Shown: positions 34,796 through 44,437, counted from the stretch's first letter. The stretch: DNA of 56,229 nt from Candidatus Neomicrothrix sp. UBA6944 (GCA_002448715.1 DJZU01000037.1:1-56229); one strand, 5' to 3'. Program-made: numbers and translations. Notes: generated by a model from the letters alone, not told the origin.

Positions 34796-35740
34796 ATGAG
34801 CACGAACCACTTGCATGAAAACCTTGGTCCAGGACTATTGGAGGAAGTAGCTCCGAACGTATTCAGCTATGTGCAACCCGATGGAACATGGTTCATTAAC
34901 AACACCGGTTTCATCAGTGGGAACAGCGGTGTGGTAAGCATCGACACAACTTCTACGGAGCTTCGAAATCGCGCTTATATCGAAGCAATAGCGTCAGTAA
35001 CTTCCCAACCAGTCAAATTACTTGTAAACACCCACCATCACGCTGACCACACACACGGAAACTACCTATTTCCCGAAGCCACCATTATCAGTCACGCTTC
35101 TTGCCGTGACGTGATGTTAGCTACTGGCATTCCCGACTACCGCGCCGCTTTCCCGACAGTTGAGTGGGGGGATCTCAAATTCCGGGCTCCAGATGTCACC
35201 TTTCAGGGTGCTACAACAATCCACCTGGACGACATCACAATTGATCTCTTCGACTTAGGTTTCGTGGCGCACACCGAAGGAGACGTTTTAGCGTGGCTTC
35301 CAGACCGCGGGGTCCTTTTTACGGGCGACCTGATTTTCCATGGTGGAACTCCGTTCGCGCTCTTCGGATCAGTTCAAGGAACACTTAATGCATTGGATGT
35401 CATAGAGCGTCAAGGAGCAGAGGTCATAGTCCCTGGCCATGGTCCCGCGTTCGCGGGCTCGCAGATCAAAGATGTTTTGGACAGCCAACGGACATATCTT
35501 CGCTTCGTGCAACAAACAGCGGAACAGGGAATAGCCGCTGGCCGGACACCGGTGGAACAGGCCTCACACACTGACTTAAGCGAGTTCCGACATCTCACTG
35601 ACGGCGAGCGGCTCGCGGGGAATCTCCATGTGGCATATCGAGAGAACCCAGAAGCGAACTATGAGTGGGTGGGTTTCGAATCAGCTATCGCGGACATGAT
35701 CGTTTTTAATGGCGGCGAACTTCCTCACTGCCTGGCGTGA
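34796..35740 (+). CDS. MBL-fold metallohydrolase
   Basis: 314 aa metallo-beta-lactamase fold. Metal motif HHHADH (His80, His82, Asp84, His85), later ligands in FTGDLIF (Asp) and VPGHGP (His). The layout resembles the quinoprotein-relay or SoxH-like group and lactonase-type enzymes without a signal peptide. Substrate unknown. It converges on an SMP-30 gene 14 bases away and is divergent from a P450, so it may act on P450 products. Confidence 0.82.
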   Translation: MSTNHLHENLGPGLLEEVAPNVFSYVQPDGTWFINNTGFISGNSGVVSIDTTSTELRNRAYIEAIASVTSQPVKLLVNTHHHADHTHGNYLFPEATIISHASCRDVMLATGIPDYRAAFPTVEWGDLKFRAPDVTFQGATTIHLDDITIDLFDLGFVAHTEGDVLAWLPDRGVLFTGDLIFHGGTPFALFGSVQGTLNALDVIERQGAEVIVPGHGPAFAGSQIKDVLDSQRTYLRFVQQTAEQGIAAGRTPVEQASHTDLSEFRHLTDGERLAGNLHVAYRENPEANYEWVGFESAIADMIVFNGGELPHCLA

Positions 35741-35754
35741 CGACGGGCCACAAT

Positions 35755-36657
35755 CTAGTAGGGCAGAACAAGTCCAGGGCGTGGCCAGTCAGCGCGGACG
35801 AGTTTGCCGGTTCCTGACAATGTGATAAACGCCGTCTTCATATCTTCTCCCCCAAAGCAAATGTTGGTGCAAAGCGGGTCGTCGACCGCAAAGAAGTCGA
35901 GTTCTTGTCCTTCGGGAGTAAAGGTGCTTATACCACCGGTTTGAATTGTCGCCACGCTGACGTTACCTTCAGCATCCATTGCCAAGGAATCGAACAGTTT
36001 CCTGCCTGAGGGTCGTGCTAGAAAGCGACCGTGTGGCGAACCAGCTAGTTCACCTGGCCCGTCAAGTTCCCAGTAAAGAACTGAACCTTGATGGGTTTCC
36101 GCTACATACACTCTGTCTTGCTGCGGAGATAATCCAACTCCGTTGGGGCCGTCGAGTGGAAAGGCGATCTCCTGGACCGAAGACCCATCAGCCTTCCCAT
36201 AATAAAGGCCGCCCCTGTCACGGGTGCGGGCCCTCATTTTTCCGTGGTCGGTGAACCAGAATCCTCCTGTTGAGTCGAACATGAGATCATTTGGTCCCTT
36301 TAATGCGACACCGTCAACGTCGGCATAGACCACCTCGACTGCTCCCGTCTCTAGGTCGATGCGCTCGATACGACCCGATGAGTAGTCATCAGCGACTAGG
36401 CCCGGGATGGTCAACCCACGAGTTTCCCCCCATTCGAACCCACCGTTATTGCACACATACAGCGCCCCCTCGGGGCCGATCGCAGCGCCGTTGGGTCCTC
36501 CGCCAGGCTGGGCTACGACTTCGACGGACCCGTCATCTGGATCGACTCGCGTGATAGTTCCTCGTTTAATTTCAACCAGGATGATCGATCCATCTGGCAT
36601 GACCACCGGTCCTTCGGGAAATTCCAGGCCGGAGGCGACGATCTCGTAATTGCTCAT
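35755..36657 (-). CDS. SMP-30/gluconolactonase-like protein
   Basis: 300 aa six-bladed propeller. Family stretches are LEFPEGPVVMPDGSI with the metal-binding Glu, GPNGAAIGPEGALYV, KGPNDLMFDSTGGFWFTD with the Asn-Asp pair, and GPNGVGLSPQQDRVYVAE. It is likely a lactonase. ATG start with TAGGGT ending 6 bases upstream. It differs from the SMP-30 gene at 20003 in having no monooxygenase partner; the nearest enzymes are the MBL-fold protein and P450. Confidence 0.86.
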   Translation of the reverse strand: MSNYEIVASGLEFPEGPVVMPDGSIILVEIKRGTITRVDPDDGSVEVVAQPGGGPNGAAIGPEGALYVCNNGGFEWGETRGLTIPGLVADDYSSGRIERIDLETGAVEVVYADVDGVALKGPNDLMFDSTGGFWFTDHGKMRARTRDRGGLYYGKADGSSVQEIAFPLDGPNGVGLSPQQDRVYVAETHQGSVLYWELDGPGELAGSPHGRFLARPSGRKLFDSLAMDAEGNVSVATIQTGGISTFTPEGQELDFFAVDDPLCTNICFGGEDMKTAFITLSGTGKLVRADWPRPGLVLPY

Positions 36658-36663
36658 GGCTTG

Positions 36664-36669
36664 ACCCTA
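36664..36669 (-). promoter_or_regulatory. -10 box (TAGGGT) for leaderless SMP-30 gene
   Basis: TAGGGT ends 6 bases before the ATG at 36657, in the 38-base gap after ftsK. Confidence 0.45.
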
Positions 36670-36695
36670 GCCCTGCAAGATCGTCAGCAATTGAT

Positions 36696-39047
36696 TTAGC
36701 GGTCAGCCAGTAATGCGTCTAATTCTTCTTGCGTCATCAACACATCACGCGCTTTTGACCCGATTGAAGGTCCAACTACGCCTCTTTGCTCTAAGAGGTC
36801 CATAAGTCGCCCCGCTCGAGCGAAACCTACTTTTAATTTGCGTTGCAGCATCGACGTCGAGCCAAGTTGCGTCTCAACAATTATTGCCATCGCCTGCATC
36901 ATTAGATCATCATCGTCGTCATCCCCTGAGGAGCCCCCTGGAATCACAACTGGGTTTGCGTTTTCAGAACCCTCGACACCTTCAAGATAATTAGTTTCGG
37001 GTGCTTGTCGGCGCCAATGGGCTACTACTTGATGGATCTCCGCTTCGCTGACCCAACAGCCTTGTACGCGTTGGGCGATACTGCTGTTTGCATTAAGAAC
37101 CAGCATGTCTCCCTTGCCGATAAGACGTTCCGCTCCGGGCTGATCCAAGATAACTCGGCTATCGGCAAGACTTGAAACAGCGAAAGCCATTCGGGAAGGA
37201 ATATTTGCCTTGATGACGCCGGTAATAACGTTGACCGACGGTCGCTGAGTGGCGATAACTAAATGGATCCCCACTGCACGCGCCATTTGCGCGAGACGAG
37301 TGATTGAATCTTCGACGTCTCGAGCGGCAACCATCATTAGATCATTTAATTCGTCTACGACCACTACTACGAACGGCATCCTTTCAAATTCGCGCTCTTC
37401 ATTCAGATCGGATGCCAATCGTCCTTCGTCATATGCCGAGTTATACCCAGTGATATCGCGAAAGCCGATTTCAGAAAGAACGTCGTAACGTCGCTCCATT
37501 TCCTTAACTGCCCACGACAAGGCGTTAGCAGCTTTCTTCGGATTTGTGACGACCTGGGTCAGCAAGTGAGGAAGACGGTCATACTGGCCAAGTTCTACCC
37601 GTTTCGGGTCGATGAGAACCATGCGCACCTCGTCAGGGGTGGTTCGCATAAGCAGCGACGTAATCACGGAATTGATGCACGAAGATTTTCCTGCGCCAGT
37701 CGCCCCCGCAATTAAAACGTGTGGCATAGAAGCAAGGTTGGCCATCACAGCGTTCCCTGAAATATCTTGACCAAGCGCTACCTCAAGAGGATGAACGGCA
37801 TTGGACGCGGTTTCCGTCGCGAGTATGTCGCCCAACGCCACGAGGTGGCGGTCTGCGTTCGGAACTTCAACACCGATTGCAGAACGCCCAGGTATCGGCG
37901 CAAGAATACGAACGTCAGCAGATGCCATCGCGTAAGCAATATCTTTGTGAAGGCTCGTAACCCTGGATACTTTGACACCTTTCCCTAGCGACAACTCGTA
38001 TCGGGTAACCGTGGGACCCACTTCCATACCGGTGACTCGAGTTTCGACTCCGTGACTCGCAAGCGCTGCTTCCAGGTTTCTCGCCCCGTTTTGTAAGAGC
38101 CGCTCATCGACATCTTGTGATCCGGAGCGTTCAAGATTCTCAGACCCAGGCAACTGCCAGTCGCCGGTAGGCCTCGTCGTCAAATCAATTTCCATTTGTT
38201 CCGGAGGACGATCCGCTGTAGAGGTGCTGACTTGGGGCTCACTAACTTCTTCGAACAAATCCTCTTCGGGCTCACGTAAGCCCGGTTCTTCTATCAAAGC
38301 CTCGTCAGGCGACACCTCCTCAGCGGGTTCTTCGACTGTCTCGAACTCCTCAGCTGTTGGAGATTCGTCTACTTCAGGGGCGGGAAGGCCTCTACCTGGA
38401 ACCGAAATAGTGGGCATTGGTCGCCGTCGGTCCCGCCATGACGCCTCAGACATCTCTCGATCAGAACCAAGACTTTGCAAGCTTCTGAAGCCTCGACCAA
38501 GCTGGCGACCTCCGAGCAAAGCAACCCGACCTGCAAGACCCAAAACTTGTCGCATACCGGTATCAGTGACAACCAATACTCCGAATAAAGCGCCGAGCAA
38601 AAGCACAACCCAGGCTCCTGGATCGTCAACAGCCCTACGCAACGGTTCACCTATCACCGCTCCGATGACTCCTCCCGATGATCGAAGTTCGTCCAGAGTT
38701 GTGCGAATCCCATCCGCGTCGCCGACAAGATGGGCCATTCCTGACAATGCGAGACTTGTCAGCGCCCCTCCGAAAGCGATCCGCCATGTTCTTTCGCTGT
38801 GCTTATCGCGAAGTATGGCATAGGCACACAGCACCAAAGCAAATGGCACCACATACCGGAAAATTCCGACGAGCACGCTCATGACGCTCTCAAGGAGGCG
38901 GCCGGCAATTCCCGCTTTGTCACCGAAAAGAGCTAAGAGCGAAATCGCTGCTACCACGAGAAGCAGCAGACCGGTGACATCATGTCCGCGTCCGCGTAAT
39001 CCCGCTTCACTCATTCTTCGAAAGATCGATGATTTACTTGGCTTCAT
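36696..39047 (-). CDS. ftsK: DNA translocase FtsK/SpoIIIE
   Basis: 783 aa membrane-anchored DNA pump that clears chromosomes from the division septum. About four membrane helices lie within residues 24-165, followed by an acidic linker (200-310). The motor has Walker A GATGAGKS at 448-455 and Walker B FVVVVVDE. The C-terminal gamma winged helix (LQRKLKVGFARAGRLMDLLEQ) recognises KOPS-like sequences. It marks the right-hand border of the catabolic insertion that separates it from rimO-pgsA-cinA. Confidence 0.95.
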   Translation of the reverse strand: MKPSKSSIFRRMSEAGLRGRGHDVTGLLLLVVAAISLLALFGDKAGIAGRLLESVMSVLVGIFRYVVPFALVLCAYAILRDKHSERTWRIAFGGALTSLALSGMAHLVGDADGIRTTLDELRSSGGVIGAVIGEPLRRAVDDPGAWVVLLLGALFGVLVVTDTGMRQVLGLAGRVALLGGRQLGRGFRSLQSLGSDREMSEASWRDRRRPMPTISVPGRGLPAPEVDESPTAEEFETVEEPAEEVSPDEALIEEPGLREPEEDLFEEVSEPQVSTSTADRPPEQMEIDLTTRPTGDWQLPGSENLERSGSQDVDERLLQNGARNLEAALASHGVETRVTGMEVGPTVTRYELSLGKGVKVSRVTSLHKDIAYAMASADVRILAPIPGRSAIGVEVPNADRHLVALGDILATETASNAVHPLEVALGQDISGNAVMANLASMPHVLIAGATGAGKSSCINSVITSLLMRTTPDEVRMVLIDPKRVELGQYDRLPHLLTQVVTNPKKAANALSWAVKEMERRYDVLSEIGFRDITGYNSAYDEGRLASDLNEEREFERMPFVVVVVDELNDLMMVAARDVEDSITRLAQMARAVGIHLVIATQRPSVNVITGVIKANIPSRMAFAVSSLADSRVILDQPGAERLIGKGDMLVLNANSSIAQRVQGCWVSEAEIHQVVAHWRRQAPETNYLEGVEGSENANPVVIPGGSSGDDDDDDLMMQAMAIIVETQLGSTSMLQRKLKVGFARAGRLMDLLEQRGVVGPSIGSKARDVLMTQEELDALLADR

Positions 39048-39166
39048 TGTTCACGGCGTTTCTGCTGGACCGCTTAACGTCGCCCACCAACCTAAAATGG
39101 CCTTCGTTGATAAGACGCGCTGATCCCACAATGGCGAGAGTACCGAAACGTCGATGAAATTCGAGT

Positions 39167-40825
39167 TCAGTCGACCAGAATCACCGACGCCGAGATAGGG
39201 GGCCGACGTCGAGTCCGATTTCCTACGAAACGGCCAGTGGCCCGTCGAACAAGACGTTCAATGGCGTCTCTGTCTTCTCCGACATTGACCGCCGAATTCA
39301 CCGCATCGGTCACTTCTACTTCCAGCTCCGCTAGGACCTGAACACTTCGTTCAGCGTCGAGCCATCCAAGAGTCGATATGTCGGGGTGCCCAATTAGGCC
39401 GCTTTCTTCGCTAAGCAACACAGTTACATGAACAAAGCCGCCCTCCCCTAGCTTCCGACGATCTTCTAACAAATCAGGTGACAAGTCATCCAAGAGGCCA
39501 TCGACGTAGTGATAGGGCGCCGCGATACGGCCACTAACTCGGAGCCCGTTGGTATCTATAGTGATCTGGTCTCCGTCGTTGACAACAACAGTTCGTTTCG
39601 GCGGGTGGCCGGCCTCGATCGCTAAATCTGCGTTTCGCCGCAACATTCGATGTTCGCCCTCAACGGGCAGATACCACTCTGGAAGCACAGCCTCGTAAAG
39701 GTGGCGCAACTCGTCTCTTTGCGCGTGACCCGTGGTATGCACATGCTCAAATCCGTCATGAACTACCTCACATCCCAGGCGAGTTAGTCGGTTAATCATT
39801 CGATAAACCGGGAGCTCATTTCCCGGTATGGGGTGACTGGAAAGAAGCACTACGTCATCTTCAGATAGCGACAGGTCAGGATGATCGCCTCTCGCCAGCA
39901 GTGACAGAGCTGCGTTCGGCTCACCTTGAGAGCCAGTACAAATCACGCATATCGTTTGCGGATCATATTCTCCGACTCTGTCAATGGAGTCGATCGCACG
40001 GTGGGGTACTTTTAGAACCCCTAGTTCTTGGGCAATTCGCATATTGCCCACCATTGATCTTCCAAGAGGGAAAATGGTTCTTCCTTCACTAATGGCGATA
40101 TCGCAAATTTGTTGAACTCGGTGAAGGTGACTGGCGAAGCAACTTACGATGAGGCGTTGGTCTCCCCACTGTGGGATGAGTTCTCGTAGGGTGTCGCCTA
40201 CAGTTGACTCTGACGGACTCCATCCGGGCTTGTCAGCATTTGTTGAGTCCGCCATCAACAGACGCACGCCATCCTCGCGAAGCTCTTTCAACCGCTTAAT
40301 GTCCGTAGTTCGACCATCTATTGGTTCGCGGTCGATCTTAAAGTCCCCGGTGTGGACTATCACACCCTGCGGCGTATGCAAGACAACACAGAGGCTTTCA
40401 GGAACCGAATGGGTAATAGGCAACACCTCTACGTCAAACGGCCCAATCTGGAAGCGTTCCCCGTCGCTCACTAAATGAAACGACGTGCGCGCCTCCAATC
40501 TTGCTTCAATTACTTTTTGTCGAGCGAGACCCATGGTGAGTTCAGATCCATAGAGCGGAACTTCGAACTGTTTGAGCAGGTGAGGTACGCCACCTAGGTG
40601 GTCTTCGTGACCGTGGGTGACGATCACACCTAGAAGATCCTCGCCGCGGTCTTGTAGCCACCCGGTGTCCGGAAGAATCACATCGACACCGGGCATAGTC
40701 ACGTCAGGAAACATCACCCCAAAATCTATGAGAAGCAATTTCCCGCCAATTTCTAGGCAAGTGGAGTTGCGTCCAACTTCGCCAAGGCCGCCAAGGAACG
40801 TGATAGTTACGTCGGGCGATACCAA
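39167..40825 (-). CDS. rnj: ribonuclease J
   Basis: 552 aa beta-CASP metallo-beta-lactamase ribonuclease. Metal motif HGHEDH at 71-76, LPITHSVPES and HTGDFKID for later ligands, ADSTNAD near residue 192, and the beta-CASP motifs GSQGEP and THTTGHA-like HTTGHA. It processes and degrades mRNA and rRNA, with 5'-3' exonuclease and endonuclease activity. The start is a TTG one base after the dapA stop, so it is coupled to dapA, an arrangement common in actinobacteria. Confidence 0.93.
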   Translation of the reverse strand: MVSPDVTITFLGGLGEVGRNSTCLEIGGKLLLIDFGVMFPDVTMPGVDVILPDTGWLQDRGEDLLGVIVTHGHEDHLGGVPHLLKQFEVPLYGSELTMGLARQKVIEARLEARTSFHLVSDGERFQIGPFDVEVLPITHSVPESLCVVLHTPQGVIVHTGDFKIDREPIDGRTTDIKRLKELREDGVRLLMADSTNADKPGWSPSESTVGDTLRELIPQWGDQRLIVSCFASHLHRVQQICDIAISEGRTIFPLGRSMVGNMRIAQELGVLKVPHRAIDSIDRVGEYDPQTICVICTGSQGEPNAALSLLARGDHPDLSLSEDDVVLLSSHPIPGNELPVYRMINRLTRLGCEVVHDGFEHVHTTGHAQRDELRHLYEAVLPEWYLPVEGEHRMLRRNADLAIEAGHPPKRTVVVNDGDQITIDTNGLRVSGRIAAPYHYVDGLLDDLSPDLLEDRRKLGEGGFVHVTVLLSEESGLIGHPDISTLGWLDAERSVQVLAELEVEVTDAVNSAVNVGEDRDAIERLVRRATGRFVGNRTRRRPPISASVILVD

Positions 40826-40826
40826 T

Positions 40827-41711
40827 TCAAGCCTTTAACCGCGAGTAGACCTCTCGGGCTTTATCTTCCAAACCGTCGGGTGTGGGACCCATTGGCAACC
40901 GCGGTTCACCCACAGGCAAGCCCAGAGTTCTCATCATTGCTTTAGTCGGAACTGGATTGGGAGCGGCATCACCAGTCTCGTAGTCGAAACTTTCTAATAG
41001 ACGGGTGTTTATTTGCCGAGCTTCGTCTGCGTTCCCCGATTCCCAAGCATCCATCATTGACACGAATTCAGGTGCTGACCAATGCGCCGCGACGCTAATG
41101 ACCCCAACTGCACCCACCGCAAGTAAGGGCAGAGTCAAGTTGTCGTCGCCGCTATAGACCTCAAAATCTACGGGGGCGTCTCGAATAACCTTTGCTGTCT
41201 CACCGGGATTACCTGCTGCGTCTTTAACTGCCACAACATTTGGGATCTCGTGAGCAAGGCGTAGGAGGTTAGCTGTCTCAATTTTGCGGCCCGTTCTCAC
41301 CGGAATGTCATAAAGGACAACAGGCAAGCTCGTCGCTGATGCCACTGCATCAAAATGAGCATAAATTCCTTCTTGTGACGGGCGGTTGTAATAAGGGGTG
41401 ACCGCCAAGATTCCATCGCAGCCAAGCTCTTCAGCTTTGCGTGTTTGATGAACCGAATGAGCTGTGTCATTGGTGGTAGTGCCAGCAATAACGGGGACGG
41501 TGACCGCCTCCGCAACAGCTCTCCACAGCTCCCAGTCTTCTTCATCTGTTACGGCTGGACCCTCACCGGTGGTGCCGGTAATCACCAGTCCTTCACTTCC
41601 TTGTTCTACGAGCCATTTAGCGAGGGTGACTGATGCGTCTACATCTAACGCGCCATCTTCAGTAAATGGCGTCACCATCGCTGGAATAACTCGACCAAAT
41701 CGCGCAGTCAT
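40827..41711 (-). CDS. dapA: 4-hydroxy-tetrahydrodipicolinate synthase
   Basis: 294 aa TIM barrel that condenses pyruvate with aspartate semialdehyde in lysine and peptidoglycan diaminopimelate synthesis. Schiff-base Lys163 (VAVKDAAGN), Tyr134 and Arg139 (LYDIPVRTG), and the TGTTGEG loop at 45-51 are present. ATG with TACCCT ending 7 bases upstream. The partner dapB lies 6 kb upstream, separated by unrelated genes. It is coupled to rnj. Confidence 0.94.
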   Translation of the reverse strand: MTARFGRVIPAMVTPFTEDGALDVDASVTLAKWLVEQGSEGLVITGTTGEGPAVTDEEDWELWRAVAEAVTVPVIAGTTTNDTAHSVHQTRKAEELGCDGILAVTPYYNRPSQEGIYAHFDAVASATSLPVVLYDIPVRTGRKIETANLLRLAHEIPNVVAVKDAAGNPGETAKVIRDAPVDFEVYSGDDNLTLPLLAVGAVGVISVAAHWSAPEFVSMMDAWESGNADEARQINTRLLESFDYETGDAAPNPVPTKAMMRTLGLPVGEPRLPMGPTPDGLEDKAREVYSRLKA

Positions 41712-41718
41712 GGAGCCG

Positions 41719-41724
41719 AGGGTA
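41719..41724 (-). promoter_or_regulatory. -10 box (TACCCT) for dapA
   Basis: TACCCT ends 7 bases before the dapA ATG, inside the 18-base gap after the upstream gene. This suggests dapA-rnj can be transcribed alone. Confidence 0.4.
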
Positions 41725-41729
41725 GCCTC

Positions 41730-42371
41730 TCAGGAGGTCGACTCACTCGCTCTATCGATTCCAAGCGTCGCAAGCAGGTCCTCATGGAGCTCGAACCAGA
41801 CGGTGTGATAGCTGGGCATTATTGGCTTGGTCAGCCAATCACGCTCGCCTGCGAGCACTTTGTTGAGCGCTGCACCAAAGCGAAACGGGTAGTTAGAGAA
41901 CCTAGTTAGCGCCTCTTTGAGATCTATCAGAATTCGAGTTACTTGTAGATCAAGGTCGCCCAATCGCTCAAGGATCTCATCATCGTACGCTGAGTCGGTG
42001 TGGTCATTAAGCTTCTGTTCTCCAGAGCCGTCATCAACGACCTGCCAGTCCGTACAAAGCTGCAACATAGACGGGTTCAGGGCGAGAAATTCGTTGTAGC
42101 CACTCTGGACGGCGCCTCGCGCGCCTGAATTGTCAAGCTCCGCGCTAAGCAACTTTTCTCCGTCTTCTCTCCCCGACGGAGTCAATACATATTTATCTAT
42201 GCCTTCTACTTGGCGCATTACACATCTGTTTTCATCAATCATCGCCGAGAGAGCACCTTGAGTAACCGAGTTATCAAGTGCATGAACCGAGGAAATTGCG
42301 TCGATCTCCCCAAATCCCTTGAGGCGCAAGGCCAGCGACACCAACAATTCAGGGTCAGATTGGTGGGACAT
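41730..42371 (-). CDS. uncharacterised protein with possible winged-helix N terminus
   Basis: 213 aa, no named family recognised. Residues 7-75 have the pattern of a winged helix: helices, SVTQGALSAMIDENRCVMRQ as a possible recognition helix, and a wing ending in YVLTPSGREDGEKLL, as in MarR-like proteins. The rest is mostly helical and acidic, with aromatic residues near the end (YHTVWFELHEDLL). No signal peptide or membrane segment. It starts 6 bases after the di-iron protein gene, so the two are co-transcribed and may be functionally linked. Confidence 0.7.
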   Translation of the reverse strand: MSHQSDPELLVSLALRLKGFGEIDAISSVHALDNSVTQGALSAMIDENRCVMRQVEGIDKYVLTPSGREDGEKLLSAELDNSGARGAVQSGYNEFLALNPSMLQLCTDWQVVDDGSGEQKLNDHTDSAYDDEILERLGDLDLQVTRILIDLKEALTRFSNYPFRFGAALNKVLAGERDWLTKPIMPSYHTVWFELHEDLLATLGIDRASESTS

Positions 42372-42377
42372 ATTTCT

Positions 42378-43511
42378 CTAAGACTCGGCTAACGCCGCCT
42401 CTTCTTCTAGCTCTCGGGTAATCGCGAAAGAGTCAACTTCACCTTCAATATCAACCCAATCTTCATATTGGATTACGCCGATCTCACCGAATTTCTGTCG
42501 CAGCCATCCATCTCCTGCGTCCAACAAACCAAGCTTTTTGCAGTTGGGAACGATTTTTGTGAAAAGCAACTGTTGAAACTCTTGCCGAAGAGGGTCGGCA
42601 TAGGCAATCGGGATGATCTTCTTGACATCAGCACCCATCCGCTCCCAGACCTCTTGTTGCAAAAATCGATCCCGCATACGCAGCGCTGCTTCAAAAGCAA
42701 ATTCTTGCCGATCTCTTAGCTCTGCCTGGGTCATGTCGGTGTAGACCTCTTTAAGTGAGAGAACTCCAAAAGCTACGTGCCGAGCCTCATCACTCATGAC
42801 ATATCGCAAAAGTTGTTTTAGAAGAGGCTCTTCGCTCTGTTGGTAAATCAACCCGAATGCCGCGAGCGCGAGTCCTTCGACCATGATCTGCATGCCCAGA
42901 TAGGTCATGTCCCAGCGCGAATCCTCAATTATTTCGTCCAGGAGCATTCTTAAGTGCACATTGATCGGATAAGTACCTGAGAGTTTCGTGTCCAGATATT
43001 TAGCGAATACTTCGACGTGACGGGCTTCGTCTACCACCTGCGTTGACGCGTAGTACTTAGCATCCATCCATGGCACCGTCTCCACAATTTTGGCGGTGCA
43101 GACTAACGCTCCTTGTTCACCATGCATAAATTGGCTCAGCGCCCAGTTTTGGGACTCCATATTGAACTTGATCCACTCATCACGTCCCCAAGATTCCACG
43201 CCTGTCCCCTTGAGATTCAAGAGGTCACCGGCTCCTCCATTGGTTTCATACTCTTGAGTAGCCAAAGCTTCTTGGTCAACGTCTGTCTCCCAAGGTAGGT
43301 CTGTCTCTCCATTCCATTGCCCACCTTTGGCCTTTTCGTACAGCTTGGCTAGTTGTGGCCTGGAGCCTTTCTCGTAATCCCAAGAATAAATACATTCCGC
43401 GTTGTCTTCGACTGCGTGAATCACTTCGTTGGGGTCAGTGTTAGTCATGGCCAAGATGGCCTCGAAGTCATTAGGGTCAGTACGACCGATTATTTCTTCT
43501 ACCGTTGACAT
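42378..43511 (-). CDS. ferritin-like di-iron carboxylate protein (oxygenase/oxidase type)
   Basis: 377 aa, mostly helical. A full set of di-iron ligands is visible: Glu132 (HGEQG), Glu162 and His165 (DEARHVEVF), Glu212 (VEGLAL), Glu242 and His245 (DEARHVAFG). Two E-x2-H motifs about 80 residues apart fit ferritin-like oxygenases, N-oxygenases (AurF-like) and R2-like oxidases rather than ferritin. No radical-site Tyr can be assigned with confidence. AGGAG precedes the ATG. It lies between an SDR gene and the winged-helix-like gene. Substrate unknown. Confidence 0.78.
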   Translation of the reverse strand: MSTVEEIIGRTDPNDFEAILAMTNTDPNEVIHAVEDNAECIYSWDYEKGSRPQLAKLYEKAKGGQWNGETDLPWETDVDQEALATQEYETNGGAGDLLNLKGTGVESWGRDEWIKFNMESQNWALSQFMHGEQGALVCTAKIVETVPWMDAKYYASTQVVDEARHVEVFAKYLDTKLSGTYPINVHLRMLLDEIIEDSRWDMTYLGMQIMVEGLALAAFGLIYQQSEEPLLKQLLRYVMSDEARHVAFGVLSLKEVYTDMTQAELRDRQEFAFEAALRMRDRFLQQEVWERMGADVKKIIPIAYADPLRQEFQQLLFTKIVPNCKKLGLLDAGDGWLRQKFGEIGVIQYEDWVDIEGEVDSFAITRELEEEAALAES

Positions 43512-43575
43512 AAAAGCTCCTAGAAGATGTCTGCACGAGAGGCTATCAGCGGCCCCTCATAACAAATCAACATCA

Positions 43576-44418
43576 CTAGGCACGAATTTTTCGGAACAAA
43601 GAGTCGAGAACGCGCCCGCCAAACAATTTTTCGGCTGCCGCTGCGAGCCAAGCGTCACGACCGACGAGGCGTCTTTTGGGTGGGTGGGTTCGGTTTACGC
43701 AACGCTCAATGATTTCAGCGACCTTGCACGGGCTTATTCCCCGGCGTGTTGTTTTAGCAAGTCTTCCCCTTGCAGCGTTGATGAGATCCGCGTACGGCGA
43801 CTGCTCTTCCTTTGGCCCGTCATTGTTGAGTTGTTCCGAAGCTGCCCGAACCTTGTTCCATAGTGGGGTGTCCACTGCTCCCGGCTCCAAAAGGGTGATC
43901 TTGGGACCCTCCGATGGCAACTCTCTCCGTAAGGCGCTCAGTAACCCGACGAGCGCGTGTTTGCTCGCTGCGTAAGGCCCTAGGAGGGGAACTCCTACCC
44001 TTGAGTTAATCGAGCCAACCACGATGATGCGCGGGTCATTGGCGTATCGCATCATTGGTAATGCGGCCTGAATTGTTGATGCGACACCTACGACGTTGAC
44101 GTCAAATTGTTCCCGCCACTGCTTTGGGGTCACAAACTCCAAAGGTCCAGCTACGACCACTCCTGCATTGACCACCAACAGGTCTAAACCCGTCCCCCAA
44201 ATTTCTCTCTTGACTTCAGCAAAAGCTTCGGCAATTTGCCAATCCTTGGTGACATCCATCCGCAGCGGTCGAAATGAGCGGGTTTTGGCTATTCGTTGAA
44301 GATCGGCGTCAGCGCGGACTCCACCCCACACACGCCAACCACGTGATGCCAGGTGTTCGGCGGTGGCATGGCCTATGCCTGAGCTGGATCCTGTTACAAC
44401 AGCGGTGCGTGTTGTCAC
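43576..44418 (-). CDS. SDR family oxidoreductase
   Basis: 280 aa classical SDR. Cofactor loop TGSSSGIGHATA (about 9-20), NAGVV at about 89-93, Ser at GSINS and YAASK. The C-terminal extension, with VGRDAWLAAAAEKLFGGRVLDSLFRK, resembles the lipid- or retinol-type SDRs with a hydrophobic end. GTG start without a clear Shine-Dalgarno sequence. It is 19 bases downstream of the acyl-CoA synthetase gene and so likely in the same transcript. Confidence 0.82.
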   Translation of the reverse strand: MTTRTAVVTGSSSGIGHATAEHLASRGWRVWGGVRADADLQRIAKTRSFRPLRMDVTKDWQIAEAFAEVKREIWGTGLDLLVVNAGVVVAGPLEFVTPKQWREQFDVNVVGVASTIQAALPMMRYANDPRIIVVGSINSRVGVPLLGPYAASKHALVGLLSALRRELPSEGPKITLLEPGAVDTPLWNKVRAASEQLNNDGPKEEQSPYADLINAARGRLAKTTRRGISPCKVAEIIERCVNRTHPPKRRLVGRDAWLAAAAEKLFGGRVLDSLFRKIRA

Positions 44419-44437
44419 CTAATTGGGTCTTTAGTTA

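Noticed and set aside
14605..36657. natural product gene cluster, because of P450s, SDRs, MFS exporters and dioxygenase
   Set aside because: No polyketide synthase, peptide synthetase, terpene cyclase or precursor peptide is present, and the genes lie in many short transcripts on both strands. Catabolism explains them better.
38224..38823. 199-codon open frame on the plus strand
   Set aside because: It mirrors the acidic linker and membrane part of ftsK; the Ser- and Arg-rich product is a codon-bias artefact.
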